Positions 19,687 through 28,769 of a DNA stretch of 64,000 nt are shown here, in pieces. The translations under genes and the position numbers were made by a program. The DNA lies in contig CAWGNS010000008.1 of the NCBI GenBank assembly GCA_963824095.1, forward strand, positions 558,001 through 622,000. The letters run 5' to 3'. The notes under the pieces were generated by a model that saw only the letters and a program-made list of their open reading frames with translations, had not been told where the DNA came from and did no database searches. How positions within the stretch are numbered: the stretch's first letter is position 1; every line of letters starts with the position of its first letter. This DNA is from JBBDWJ01 sp963824095 (lineage in GTDB: Bacteria > Acidobacteriota > Terriglobia > Bryobacterales > UBA6623).

Positions 19687-21120
19687 TCAAGCAAACAGAT
19701 CGTGGATCGGTTTGCCCTTTCCGTCTTTCGTCACGTAGACGGGCCGCTTTTCGACGACGAAGGCGTGGTCGGGCGGAATTCCCAGGGCGTGGTAGAGGGT
19801 GGCGTGCAGGTTTTCGACCGGCACGGGGTTTTCGATGGTGGTGCAGGGGCGTTCGTCGGCGGTCTTGCCGTAGATCATGCCTTTTTTGATGCCGCCTCCG
19901 AACATCAGGACCGAGCCGGCGCCGGTAAAGTGGCGGTGCATTCCGTAGTGCTTGGGCTCCTGCATGACGTCGGGGGTTTTGGCCTGGTCTTTCACTTCCT
20001 TGCCGACCTTGCCCTCGGTGATGGCGTCGCGCCCGAACTCGCTGGCCAGCACGATCAGCGTGCGGTCGAGCAGGCCGCGCTCCTCGAGGTCGAGGATGAG
20101 CTGCGAGACCGGGCCGTCGATTTCCTGCTTCATGCCGATGGCGCGCTCGTGGCCGTTCTCGTGGGTATCCCAGTAGCGGAAGGGAACGTATTCGGTGGTG
20201 ACCTCGACATAGCGGGCCCCCGCCTCGACCAGCCGGCGCGCCAGCAGGCAGCCTTGCCCGAAGCGCTCGTTGCCGTAGATTTCCCGTGATTTTTGAGGCT
20301 CGAGCGACAGGTCGAAGGCCTTGGCGGAAGGCGAGGTCAGCAGGCGGTCGGCCGCATCGAGGGAGCGAATCAACGACTGCCGCTGGTAGTCGCTTCCATA
20401 CTGATAGACGGGCTCGGCGGCCAGCAACTGCTGCTGCAATTGCCGCCGGCTGCTGAAGCGCACACCACCCAGTTCTTTCGGCGGACGCACCGCGGAGGCG
20501 GCGTCGGCCGGGTCGGCGATCAGGAATGGGCCGTATTCGGTCCCCAGAAAACCGGCGGTGTGGAAAGCCTTGACGCCGGCGCTTTCGGCGCCGATTTCGA
20601 GGTTCTGGCCGATGGCGACAAAGGCGGGCACCGTCGGGTTTTTGGGTCCCAGCGTCTTCGCAATGACCGCGCCGATATGAGGGATCGCCATCGGCTGCGG
20701 CGGCACGTAGCCGGTGTGCCAGTGATACTGGTGGCGCGAGTGCAGAATGAAGCCGAGGTCGGCGCCCTGGAAGGTGCGGATGACGGCGCCGCGATCCATC
20801 ACGCGCGCCATGCGCTCGAGTCCTTTCGAAATTTTGATGTCGTCGACCACGGTGTCGATGGCCGGGAAGGTGCTCAAGACTTTTTCGGTGCGCACGCCGG
20901 GCTCAAACGGCGTGTAGCGCTTGGGGTCCCAGGTCTCGGTCTGGGCCATGCCGCCGGCCATCCAAAGAACGACAAGGGTATCGGCGGTGGGCTGGGGCGC
21001 GGCGGCACGAGCCATCTGGGGCTCGCCGCCCGCCAGAGCCGCGAGCGTCGCTCCCGCGGTGGCGCCGAGGAATCCGCGGCGGCTGAGGCTCGAATAGATT
21101 CGCTTTTCTTCGCGGTTCAC
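19687..21120 (-). CDS. DUF1501 domain protein (Tat-exported sulfatase-like)
   Basis: 477 residues. A Tat-like leader SRRGFLGATAGATLAALAGG is followed by a DUF1501 domain: LVVLWMAGGMAQTETWDPK, GAVIRTFQGADLGFILHSR, GARYVEVTTEYVPFRYWDTH, LIVLASEFGRDA, HYGMHRHFTGAGSVLMFGGG. DUF1501 proteins belong to the alkaline phosphatase/sulfatase superfamily and are nearly always paired with DUF1549/DUF1553 cytochrome-type proteins, as here (gene 21202-23707, 81 bp upstream on the same strand). GTG 21120 is chosen because a strong ribosome site lies just before it. Molecular function is unproven; a role in extracellular polymer use is commonly proposed. Confidence 0.9.
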   Translation of the reverse strand: MNREEKRIYSSLSRRGFLGATAGATLAALAGGEPQMARAAAPQPTADTLVVLWMAGGMAQTETWDPKRYTPFEPGVRTEKVLSTFPAIDTVVDDIKISKGLERMARVMDRGAVIRTFQGADLGFILHSRHQYHWHTGYVPPQPMAIPHIGAVIAKTLGPKNPTVPAFVAIGQNLEIGAESAGVKAFHTAGFLGTEYGPFLIADPADAASAVRPPKELGGVRFSSRRQLQQQLLAAEPVYQYGSDYQRQSLIRSLDAADRLLTSPSAKAFDLSLEPQKSREIYGNERFGQGCLLARRLVEAGARYVEVTTEYVPFRYWDTHENGHERAIGMKQEIDGPVSQLILDLEERGLLDRTLIVLASEFGRDAITEGKVGKEVKDQAKTPDVMQEPKHYGMHRHFTGAGSVLMFGGGIKKGMIYGKTADERPCTTIENPVPVENLHATLYHALGIPPDHAFVVEKRPVYVTKDGKGKPIHDLFA

Positions 21121-21127
21121 GGTCGTG

Positions 21128-21135
21128 CTCCTTCC
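21128..21135 (-). promoter_or_regulatory. Ribosome binding site of the DUF1501 gene
   Basis: GGAAGGAG on the minus strand, 7 bases before GTG 21120. It decides the start, because longer in-frame readings would begin upstream of this site. Confidence 0.75.
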
Positions 21136-21201
21136 TATCGCTCGATTGGCCGCTGCTTGCGTTGGATGGCTCCATGCGGCGCCGGGCATTCTGGCGACAC
21201 G

Positions 21202-23707
21202 CTAGTAGATCAGTTGAAACTCGGGCTTCATCAAGACGGCCCACAGCAGGTCGGCCAAACCTTCGGCCGAGGGCTTGCCAGGCCGTTGGGGGTCTTCGAG
21301 AGCGCTCTTCGCCAGACCCAGCTCTTCCTCAGAGGGGGCGCGTCCCAAGGCTTGCCAGAAAACGCGGTTCACGACTTTGGGAATGCTGCTGAGCGCCGGC
21401 GGAGCAGGCACCGGAGTTTCGGGCTCAACCGGCGTAAGGCGATCCATATTCGGTTCCTCGCCGAAGACGAAGAAGCGGATCCTCGGATTGAGCTCGGATG
21501 TAATGACGCGATTTTCGAGCGCCATCGTTCCGCGCAAGCGCTTGAAGCGTTTCCCGCCCAGATCGTAAACCACCTGCGAGGGCGTCTTGACGCGTATTCC
21601 GCTGCCGCTCACGCCGCCGATTTCGACCGGACCATCGCCAGGCCGGATTCCGCCGGCGTCCGCCGGCTGCAGTGAGCCCAGCGGGGTCACCGCGCCGCCG
21701 GAGCCAACCAGTTCGACCTGGGCCCAAACCGCCTCGACTTTCTCGGGCGAGTAGGAGCCGACGTCTTCGACCAGCAGCCAGAGCTTGCGGGCCCTGGAAA
21801 TATCGATATCGAACGACTGCGGGTCGGCGTTGCGGCTGGTCATCGTGTGGTCGAGCAAGCTGACCGGCTCGGGCGGCAGCTCGCCGAGCATATTTTTGGC
21901 GCCGCGCGTGAGGCGGCGGGTGAGCGTTTCGCCGTTGACCAGCTCGAGCGCCTGCAGCGTGGTGGAAAGCGTCTCGCGCGTGGAGTAGACCTGATCGCGG
22001 ATCGGACGGCCCAGCGCGCGCGTCAACGGGCTCGCGCCGACCTTCCAGTTGCGGGTGAACACGCCGGCCGGCGCGGCGTCGCCGTCCTTGTGACCGGGGC
22101 CGGGGGCGGGCTGGTACACGGCCCACTCGCCGGTGAGCGAGCCGATGGCGTCGTCGAACTGCTCGGCGGTGATGCGGCGGATTTCGGGCCCCTGGAACAC
22201 GTAATCGCGCGCCGGCGGGTCGGCCTTGCGGGCGACGGCGGGCATCTGATAGGCGCGCGAGGAGGCGATGGTCACGATGAGATGTTTCAGGTCGTAGCCG
22301 CTGGAGACGAAATCGCTGGCGAGCCAGTCGAGCAGTTCGGGGCTCCACGGCTCGTCATCCATCTGGTCGGGATTGGCGACGATACCGTGGCCCAGCAGGC
22401 GCTGCCAGATGCGGTTGACCACGGTGCGGGGCAGCCGGCCGTTGCGCGCGTCGGTAAAGATGGAGGCCGCGGCGGCGCGGCGGTCGTCGAGCGAGCTCGA
22501 CTTGGGGGCCTGGTCCAATTCGGAAAACAGAAAGGCAGGACGCGCGAACTCCTGCTGCGCGACGTCGCAGCGATAGAGTTGCAGGCGGTCTTCGGGCGAG
22601 AAATAGCTCGCCAGCGCATAGGCGTCCTTCAGTTTCCACTTGCTGATGAAACTGTCGTGGCAGGAGTTGCACTTCAGGTTCAGGCCGAGGAAGATCTGGG
22701 CGGTGTTCTGCGCGGCCTGCATCGCCGGAGTCTGGCTGGCGTTCACGGTGCCGCGCCAGTTCACTCCGATCAGGAAACCCTCGGGATCGCCGGGCTCGCT
22801 GGGATTGAGCAACTTGGCGACGAACTGGTCGTAAGGCAGGTTCGACTCGAGCGATTGCAGCAGCCAATCGGTGATGCTTTCGCGCGAGGCCGTTTCGGAG
22901 TAGTAGTTGACGCCCTGATCGTTGCGCAGCAGGTCGTTCCAGAACGAGATCCAGTTTTCGGCGTACTTGTGGTCATCGGCGGCCAGCCGGGCGACGAGTT
23001 TCTGGCGCTTGTCAGCAGAGCGGTCCTTCAGAAACGCGTGCAACTGTTCGGGGGACGGCAGCAGGCCCCAGAGATCGAGGTAGACGCGCCGGGCGAACTG
23101 GGCGTCGGATACCGGTTGGGGCTCGGCGGCGCCGTGCTCTTTCAGATAGGCGGCCACGAAGCGATCGAGAGGCTGGGTCCAGTCACCGAAAGCGGGCTGC
23201 GGAACGGCGGGCCGCTCGAGCGTCAGCGGCGCTTCCCATTTGGGCTCGGCCGGCGGCGCGGTGGGCGTGGGCCGCGCGCCCTCGTCAATCCAGGCGCGAA
23301 TGGCGGCCATGATCGACCTCGGCGAGGGGCTCGCCGCCGAGCGGCATGCGCGGCTGGGTCTCTCCGGAAAGCCGCATCAGGATCAGGCTGTCTTTGCTGT
23401 CGCCCGGGCGGAGTGCGGCGCCGCTGCGCCCACCTTCGAGAACGTCTTCGTAGGTCGCCAGCGACAGGCCCCCCGAGCGTTTTTCCTGGCTATGGCAAAC
23501 CAGGCACTTGGCGGCCAGAATCGGGTGGATGCGGCTCTGATAGTCGATCGTGGCCGGCGAGGAGGGGGTGGCCGGCGGAAGGGCTGCCGCGGGGCCGGAG
23601 GCGGTCTGGGCGGGGGAAGGCGCGGCGGGGATCCCGAGACCCACGAGAATGGCCACGAGTAAGCCCATGGAGGTGCGCGGCGCGGCTCCGGCATCCTTAC
23701 ATTGCAT
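21202..23707 (-). CDS. PSCyt1-DUF1549-DUF1553 protein with embedded NPCBM-like domain, frameshifted
   Basis: About 835 residues when reconstructed. A signal sequence (LLVAILVGLGIPAAPSPAQ) is followed by a cytochrome-like PSCyt1 domain with haem site CLVCHS, then DUF1549 (VYLDLWGLLPSPEQLHAFL; a second CxxCH in LKCNSCHDSF) and DUF1553 (RTVVNRIWQRLLGHGIVANPDQM). Between the two halves of DUF1553 lies an insert (DISRARKLWLLVEDVGS ... KRFKRLRGTMALENR) resembling an NPCBM/NEW2 carbohydrate-binding domain. One extra base at the GATC near 23311 breaks the frame at PLAEVD / AAIRAWIDEG; unrepaired, the pieces are 23285-23854 and 21202-23310. ATG 23707 follows AGTAGGG and opens just before the signal. 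Forms an operon with DUF1501. Confidence 0.85.
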
Positions 23708-23979
23708 TTTCCCTACTCGATCCCCTGGCTGGGACGTGCCCGGGCCGGAAAACTTGGTTGGTTGGCGAACCCGTTGTGGAACGGGAAGCGCGAGACGGGG
23801 CGACTCTCCACTTAGGCGTGCATAAATATTCAATGCAGCCTCGACAGTCACCACATCTTTCTATCGATAACACGCGTGCTTTTGGTGTGTCAACCAAACG
23901 ACGCGCCGTGGCGTTGTTTCTTGCTCTGGTTTTCGGCCGAGGCTTGCGAGTGCTTCGCCTTTTGCATCGAGGTGCTTCG

Positions 23980-24004
23980 GCGGGCTTACGCCTGCGGCTC
24001 TGTT
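23980..24004. repeat. Solo copy of GCGGCTCTGTT repeat end
   Basis: Sequence ending CCTGCGGCTCTGTT, preceded by GGGCTTACG. It matches the right ends of the paired elements at 40596-40761, 42865-43195 and 45099-45227. It lies between the DUF1549 gene and the sigma factor gene. Confidence 0.6.
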
Positions 24005-24070
24005 TGTTTTGGGTCGTGGCTTTTTGCGGGGGAAGGGGTTGGGTGCGAAGCCCCGGTGGGTGGGGCGGAG

Positions 24071-24673
24071 CTATTCTCTTTTACGGGGTTGTGCGCGGAG
24101 GCGGTGGGTCAGGAAGGTCTGGGCCATTAGGAAATCGCGGTGGACGGTTTTTACGGTGATGTCCAGGGCTTTCGCGATATCGTCGAGGGGGATCCCTCCG
24201 AACCAGCGCATTTCGAAGATGCGGGCGGCGCGGGGTTCTTTTTCCGCCAGGAAGGCGAGTTGCTCGTCGACCATCAGCAGAGTGTTGTAGTCGACGGGGC
24301 GGTCTTCCCAGCCTTCTTCGAGCTCGGTGTAGACGGCGCCGCGGCGTTTGCGGGCGTAGTCGATCAGGATGTGGCGCATCACCAGGGTAACGGTGGCGAA
24401 CAGGTGGCCGCTGTTGCGCAGCTCGATCTTCTTGGCGGCCAGCAGGCGGACAAATGCTTCGTTGGCCAGCGCGGTCGGCTGCAAGGTGTGGCCGTCGCGC
24501 TCATTGCGCAGCAGCCGGGCCGCGATCTGTCGCATTTCGCGCTGGACTAGTGCGGCGAGGTCTTCCAGGGCGAGGGGGTCTCCGGCGCCGACCTTTTGCA
24601 GCAGGACAGTGATATCTCCGTTGTCCGTTGATCCGTCGTCCGTTGATCCGTTGCCCAGAGTTTCGTTGTGCAT
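24071..24673 (-). CDS. ECF-type RNA polymerase sigma factor (acidobacterial TIGR02999-like)
   Basis: 200 residues. Region 2 is seen in LANEAFVRLLAAKKIELRNS followed by TVTLVMRHILIDYARKRR, and region 4 helix-turn-helix in GGIPLDDIAKALDITVKTVHRD, ending MAQTFLTHRL. This matches the ECF-like sigma family common in acidobacteria and planctomycetes. The extreme N-terminus STDDGSTDNGD is encoded by two tandem 15-bp units (GTCCGTTGATCCGT core), so its length may vary between strains. The gene follows the PP2C phosphatase gene on the same strand (131-bp gap), suggesting it responds to the same signalling system. No anti-sigma factor is adjacent. Confidence 0.9.
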   Translation of the reverse strand: MHNETLGNGSTDDGSTDNGDITVLLQKVGAGDPLALEDLAALVQREMRQIAARLLRNERDGHTLQPTALANEAFVRLLAAKKIELRNSGHLFATVTLVMRHILIDYARKRRGAVYTELEEGWEDRPVDYNTLLMVDEQLAFLAEKEPRAARIFEMRWFGGIPLDDIAKALDITVKTVHRDFLMAQTFLTHRLRAQPRKRE

Positions 24674-24804
24674 GTCCCGTTGGTTTATTTCGCTGCTGTG
24701 AATTTCCGCGGTGTGCCGTCGCCGGGCCGGAGGTTCGCGCTATCGGGTCCCTGGGGGCCGCGCGGCCCGCCGTGCTTGTTTGGCAATGGTTTCCTCCGGA
24801 AAAG

Positions 24805-26467
24805 CTAGGGTGACGCGGGCCGTACCGTGGTATACAACGTGGCCAGGCAGGCGGTCTCCGAGTCGGGCGTCGCACGCGCCGGGACCGGGGCGACCCGGAT
24901 GTCGTGACCGCTCAATATCTCCTCAACGCGCCGGGCGATCTTGCGGCCCCCGGGTGCGATCCTCGCGGGCGAGGCCGAACAGCAAGCGATGCTCGATCTT
25001 GAAATCGACGATCTCGGGGACGGACAACTCGGGCAGCCAGGAAGGGTCGTCGTCCGGTTCGCCGTGACGCTCCTGGAGCGAGGGGAACTCCTTCCGCAGA
25101 TCTTGCCACCAAAGTTCGCCCTTCCAGGTTGAGCAATCGGCGCCGCAGACGATGCGCAGTTCGCATGAGGGGGCTTTGGCCGGGGCGCCGGCACCCGCGG
25201 ACCCCGCGTCCGGCGGCGGCGAGGGCTGTTTGCCGGGGGCGGTTGTCTGGGGCGTGCCCGGCTGGCCGGGGGGCGGGGCGGCCGGGGTCTTGGCCGGTGG
25301 ACTGCCAGCGCTTTGCTGACCGCCGGCGCTTGGTTGAGCAGCGGTGCCTTTTGGGGCCGCCGTGTCGGTTTGCTCTCCGACGCCGGCGCCCGCGGCGGTG
25401 CCTGGTCCGTGCCCGGAGCCGTTTCCCGTGGCGGGATCGGCCGGAGATTCGCTCGCAGTAACAGGCAAGCCTCCAGGGGTCGCCCGGCTCGATGCGTACC
25501 ACAGCCCGAGGCCCAGGCCAACCGCCAGCGCCCCGGCAACCGGCCACAGCAGCGCCGCGCGCCGCATGGCCTTTCCCTCTTGTGGCGGCGGCTCGGATAG
25601 CAACGGTTCGGATATCGGTGGTTCGGGGGAGGGCGGTTCGGTTAGGGGCGATTCGGGCGGGCGTGGTTCCGAGAAATCGAGCGCCGGGATCTTCACAGTT
25701 TGACGCCCCGGCTTCTCGGGCGAAAAATCGAGGATCTGAACGCTCACGTTGTCGTCGCTGCCGGCGTCGAGGGCGGCGCGCACCAGCGCCTCGGCGATTT
25801 CGACGGGAGCTTCGCGGCTCGACAGGATGCTCTGCATCACGCCGGCATCGACGAACCCGTGAAGGCCGTCGGAGCAGAGCAGTACGCGGTCGCCCGGCCG
25901 CAGCGGCAGCGGCTCGCCGAGCTCGGCCTCGACCTGGGTGCGCGGCCCGATCGCCCGCGTCAGATGGTTACGGTTGGGCTTCGCGTTGGCTTCCGCCGCG
26001 GAGACTCCCATGCCGAGCAGTTCTTCCAACACCGAGTGGTCACGCGTCACCTGTTGCAGCACGCCGTCGCGCAGCAAATAAGCGCGGCTGTCGCCGACAT
26101 GGGCCAAGCGCAAGGTCAGCTCGCCGTCGCCGGGTTCCAGCAGCGCCATGACCAGCGTCGAGCCCATCTCACGCAGCGTGGGGTCGCCCTGCTGGCTGCG
26201 TTGATGGACGGCTTCGTTGGCGGCCGCCACCACCTGCCGCAAGACCTGCTCGATTGAAATCTGCGGCGAGGCGGCTCGAAACGAGCTTTGAATCGAGGCC
26301 ACCACGGTCTCGGCGGCGAGCGCGCCGCCTTTGTGCCCGCCCATGCCGTCGGCGACGGCGAGCACTTCTCCGAAGGCGGAAGAGAAGCGCGTCATGCGGT
26401 CCTGATTTTCTTCGCGGGCCCCTTGCACACTGCGGGCGCCGACTCGGAACTCCGTACTACCTGGCAT
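24805..26467 (-). CDS. PP2C-type Ser/Thr phosphatase, membrane-anchored, frameshifted near C-terminus
   Basis: About 550 residues. The N-terminal PP2C domain (1-245) has SVQGAREENQDR, VLAVADGMGGHKGG, LAHVGDSRAYLL, VLLCSDGLHGFVD and GSDDNVSVQIL, all metal and catalytic landmarks. A proline-rich linker and one transmembrane helix (LLWPVAGALAVGLGLGLWYA, about 305-325) lead to a long Pro/Ala/Gly-rich segment and an extracytoplasmic C-terminal domain with three Cys (SCELRIVCGADCSTWKGELW). In the raw frame the protein stops at 24923. Removing one G next to the GATC at 24958 extends it to 24805 (IAPGGRKIARRVEEILSGHD), which looks like the real end. It should reverse Ser/Thr kinase action, and its gene lies 42 bp from the VWA-FHA gene. 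Confidence 0.88.
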
Positions 26468-26509
26468 GGCTTCCTGCTTGCGGGTTGAGCACTTCTTTCT
26501 CAGACGCGG

Positions 26510-27877
26510 CTAGCGAGACGCGTCCGGCCTTGCAACACGAAACTCCGACTTGCCCACACGCAGCAGATCGCCCGAGCTGAGCAGGCGGCCGGCGTCGTCG
26601 ATGCGAACACCGTTGAGCCAAGTGCCGTTGGTGGAACCGTTGTCGTGGATGCGCAGAACGTTGTCGGCGAATCGAATGCGGGCGTGCATTCCAGACAGCG
26701 TGGCGTCCTCGGGCACGCTGAGGTTGTTGCCGGACGCGGCGCCGATCCAGAAATCGACGCTGTCGACGGCAAAGCGCGACCCGCTGCGCGGCCCCGCAGC
26801 GGCTTCGAGAACCACGATGGGGCGGCCGGGCGTGGGCATTTCGTGATACTCAGCCATGGCCGTTTTTTCGCGCGGCCGGGCGGGCGGCGGAGCGTTTGGC
26901 GTGGCTGGGGGCGAGATGGGCGGCGGCTGCCACGCGGGATTGGGAGGCGCGAAGGCCGCCTGGCGCTCCGCGGCGGCCGCGGCAGCAATCGCCGCGTCGA
27001 CCTCGGTGGGCGTTCGCACCGCACCGCTCGAACTGGCCGCTGTCGTCGACGGCGCATGAGCTTGGGGCTGACTCTGGGGCTGGCCCTGAGGCTGATACAC
27101 CCGCGGCGCGGCAACCTGCGGCGGCGGCCGGCGGCCGCGGCGCAGAAAATACACCAGCCCGATCGCCGGCAGCGCCAGCAGCGCCCAGACCCAGGGCCCG
27201 GCGCGGCGGACCAGAACCATCGCTTTGGGAAGCTTCGGCACGCTGGCGGCGATCTCGTCGTCGAGCACGGCGCCGGCGACGCTTAGCGCGAAACGATGCT
27301 CGTTGCCGTCGGCCTCCAGGCGGTCGGCCCAGAAGCGATAGACGGGCATGTCGAGCACGTGATCGATTCCCTTGCCGGTCAGCGCGCGCAGCGAATCGCC
27401 GTCGGGAGCTTCGCGCGCCGAGCCGCCGGTCGCCTCCGCCAGCTCGCGCATCGGTTGCAGATAGCGGTCGGTGACCGAGGTGATGACGATGACGTCGACG
27501 ACGACCCGCGCGTCGCGCAGCGCTTGGGTCAGCGCTTTGGAATCGGCCCGCGACTGCTCGTCGTGGCCGTCGGTGATCAAAAGAATGCGGCGGCGCGAGG
27601 GAAAATCATCCGGATTTTTGGCGTCCATCAGATGCTGCGTGGCCACTTGCAGCGCGTCCCAGAGGCGGGTCAAGGCGCCGCGCGGCTGTAGCGAATCGAT
27701 GGCCTTCTTGACCTTCAGGTGGGAGTCGCCCCAGTTGGTTTCCCAGCGCAGATCGTCGGCCACAGTGGCGACGGCCAGGCGGTCCTGGTCGCGGGCGCGC
27801 TTGGCCGCATCCTGGAGTCCGCGCTGCACGGCTTCCAAGGGCTTGCCGCGCATGCTGCCGCTGACGTCCACCAGCAC
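26510..27877 (-). CDS. VWA-transmembrane-FHA protein (N-terminus uncertain)
   Basis: At least 455 residues. A von Willebrand A domain starts almost at once with the MIDAS motif LVDVSGSMRG; RGALTRLWDAL (second MIDAS Thr region) and ILLITDGHDEQ follow. A transmembrane helix (WVWALLALPAIGLVYFLRRG, about 235-255) is followed by a Pro/Ala/Gln-rich linker and a C-terminal FHA domain (PIVVLEAAAGPRSGSRF, CxxH-less S-GMHARI, NGSTNGTWLNG). So an outside VWA sensor is linked to a phosphothreonine-binding module inside. GTG 27877 is the only usual start; coding-like sequence (WQWLPFRDLPDGVAIAV) continues upstream to a stop at 27968, so the N-terminus, including a signal, is probably lost or frameshifted. 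Groups with the PP2C gene. Confidence 0.82.
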   Translation of the reverse strand: MLVDVSGSMRGKPLEAVQRGLQDAAKRARDQDRLAVATVADDLRWETNWGDSHLKVKKAIDSLQPRGALTRLWDALQVATQHLMDAKNPDDFPSRRRILLITDGHDEQSRADSKALTQALRDARVVVDVIVITSVTDRYLQPMRELAEATGGSAREAPDGDSLRALTGKGIDHVLDMPVYRFWADRLEADGNEHRFALSVAGAVLDDEIAASVPKLPKAMVLVRRAGPWVWALLALPAIGLVYFLRRGRRPPPQVAAPRVYQPQGQPQSQPQAHAPSTTAASSSGAVRTPTEVDAAIAAAAAAERQAAFAPPNPAWQPPPISPPATPNAPPPARPREKTAMAEYHEMPTPGRPIVVLEAAAGPRSGSRFAVDSVDFWIGAASGNNLSVPEDATLSGMHARIRFADNVLRIHDNGSTNGTWLNGVRIDDAGRLLSSGDLLRVGKSEFRVARPDASR

Positions 27878-28206
27878 GGCGATCGCGACGCCGTCGGGAA
27901 GGTCTCGGAACGGCAGCCACTGCCAGCCTTGTGATCCTGTTTCAGCCGGGCTTAATCGGTCCGGCCGTCAACGGGCTGAGAAGCCGAGGGGCATCACCCG
28001 TCTGCACAAGCGTTAAGCGCGGAAGACGGGGATATGGCTTTGATCCCTTGCGGCCATCGGGGCCGGTTGTCCGGGCAAGGATTCACGAATAAGGCTGGCT
28101 GTGAGAAGGCGGTAATTACGAACGCGTCAAGCGCAAAGGAGCGGGACTGTCAGATCCTAAAGAGCAACGACTGAAGCAAGAGAAAAAGCTGACCCACGCT
28201 GGCTCT
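27878..28206. other. Gap holding the lost 5' end of the VWA-FHA gene
   Basis: The first 90 bases next to 27877 still read as protein in the VWA frame but lack a start codon. From 27968 to 28206 nothing was recognised. Confidence 0.4.
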
Positions 28207-28616
28207 TCAGCTTGCGAGGCCCTTCCACGCGCATCGTTCCGGGGACACGGCGAAGGAACGGGGCTTGTTCCGCGAAAGGCGTTTCTTCTCGGGCGGCGCT
28301 GAGGGCAAGCGGCGCTGCGGCGATGGGAGCGCGACACGCGGGAAGAATTCGTTGTAGCAGGCCTCATTGAACCAGGCGCATTTGATGTCGAAGAGGCGCA
28401 GGCCGGGCACCAGGCGGGTGAGCGCGAGAGCGTAAAGCGTAAGCTGGGCGATCGGTTTGTTGGTGCGGGCGTCGGCTTGTAGTCGGGGATACGGACCGCG
28501 CCGCTGCCCACCTGATGGAAGTCGATATGGCCGATGATGTGACGCGGCTTGTGGCCCTCATCAGGGTGCGCAGGATCAAGCGGTTCCTTCGGCACAAAAC
28601 CTGCACAAAACGACAA
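28207..28616 (-). pseudogene. Remnant of a PD-(D/E)XK nuclease-like protein
   Basis: Two minus-strand frames join into one sequence: KPRHIIGHIDFHQVGSGAVRIPDYKP, then, after a missing base near 28467, DARTNKPIAQLTLYALALT and LRLFDIKCAWFNEACYNEFFPR. The GHID ... DYKP spacing fits the Asp / Asp-x-Lys core of PD-(D/E)XK nucleases. I recall this C-terminal pattern from annotated hypothetical proteins of that superfamily. Only the C-terminal third seems present, no start or upstream domain is found, and the frame is broken, so it is called a remnant. It marks the left side of an island-like region. Confidence 0.6.
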
Positions 28617-28769
28617 CCGCGCAGTGTAGACTAAATTGATCCACTAGGCTCGGAAGCACAAGCGGGCTGGTCGAAGAACGCGTACTGTCGCCACTGACAC
28701 TTCGACGGCGATGATGTACGGGACCGCTGCCGGGACGTCTATAGCGCTGCGAATTGGAGGGACGAAGAA

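Noticed and set aside
21847..24159. Open plus-strand frame of 770 codons opposite the DUF1549 gene
   Set aside because: It is an antisense shadow in GC-rich DNA: no domain, biased composition, and the opposite strand has clear haem, DUF1549 and DUF1553 motifs.
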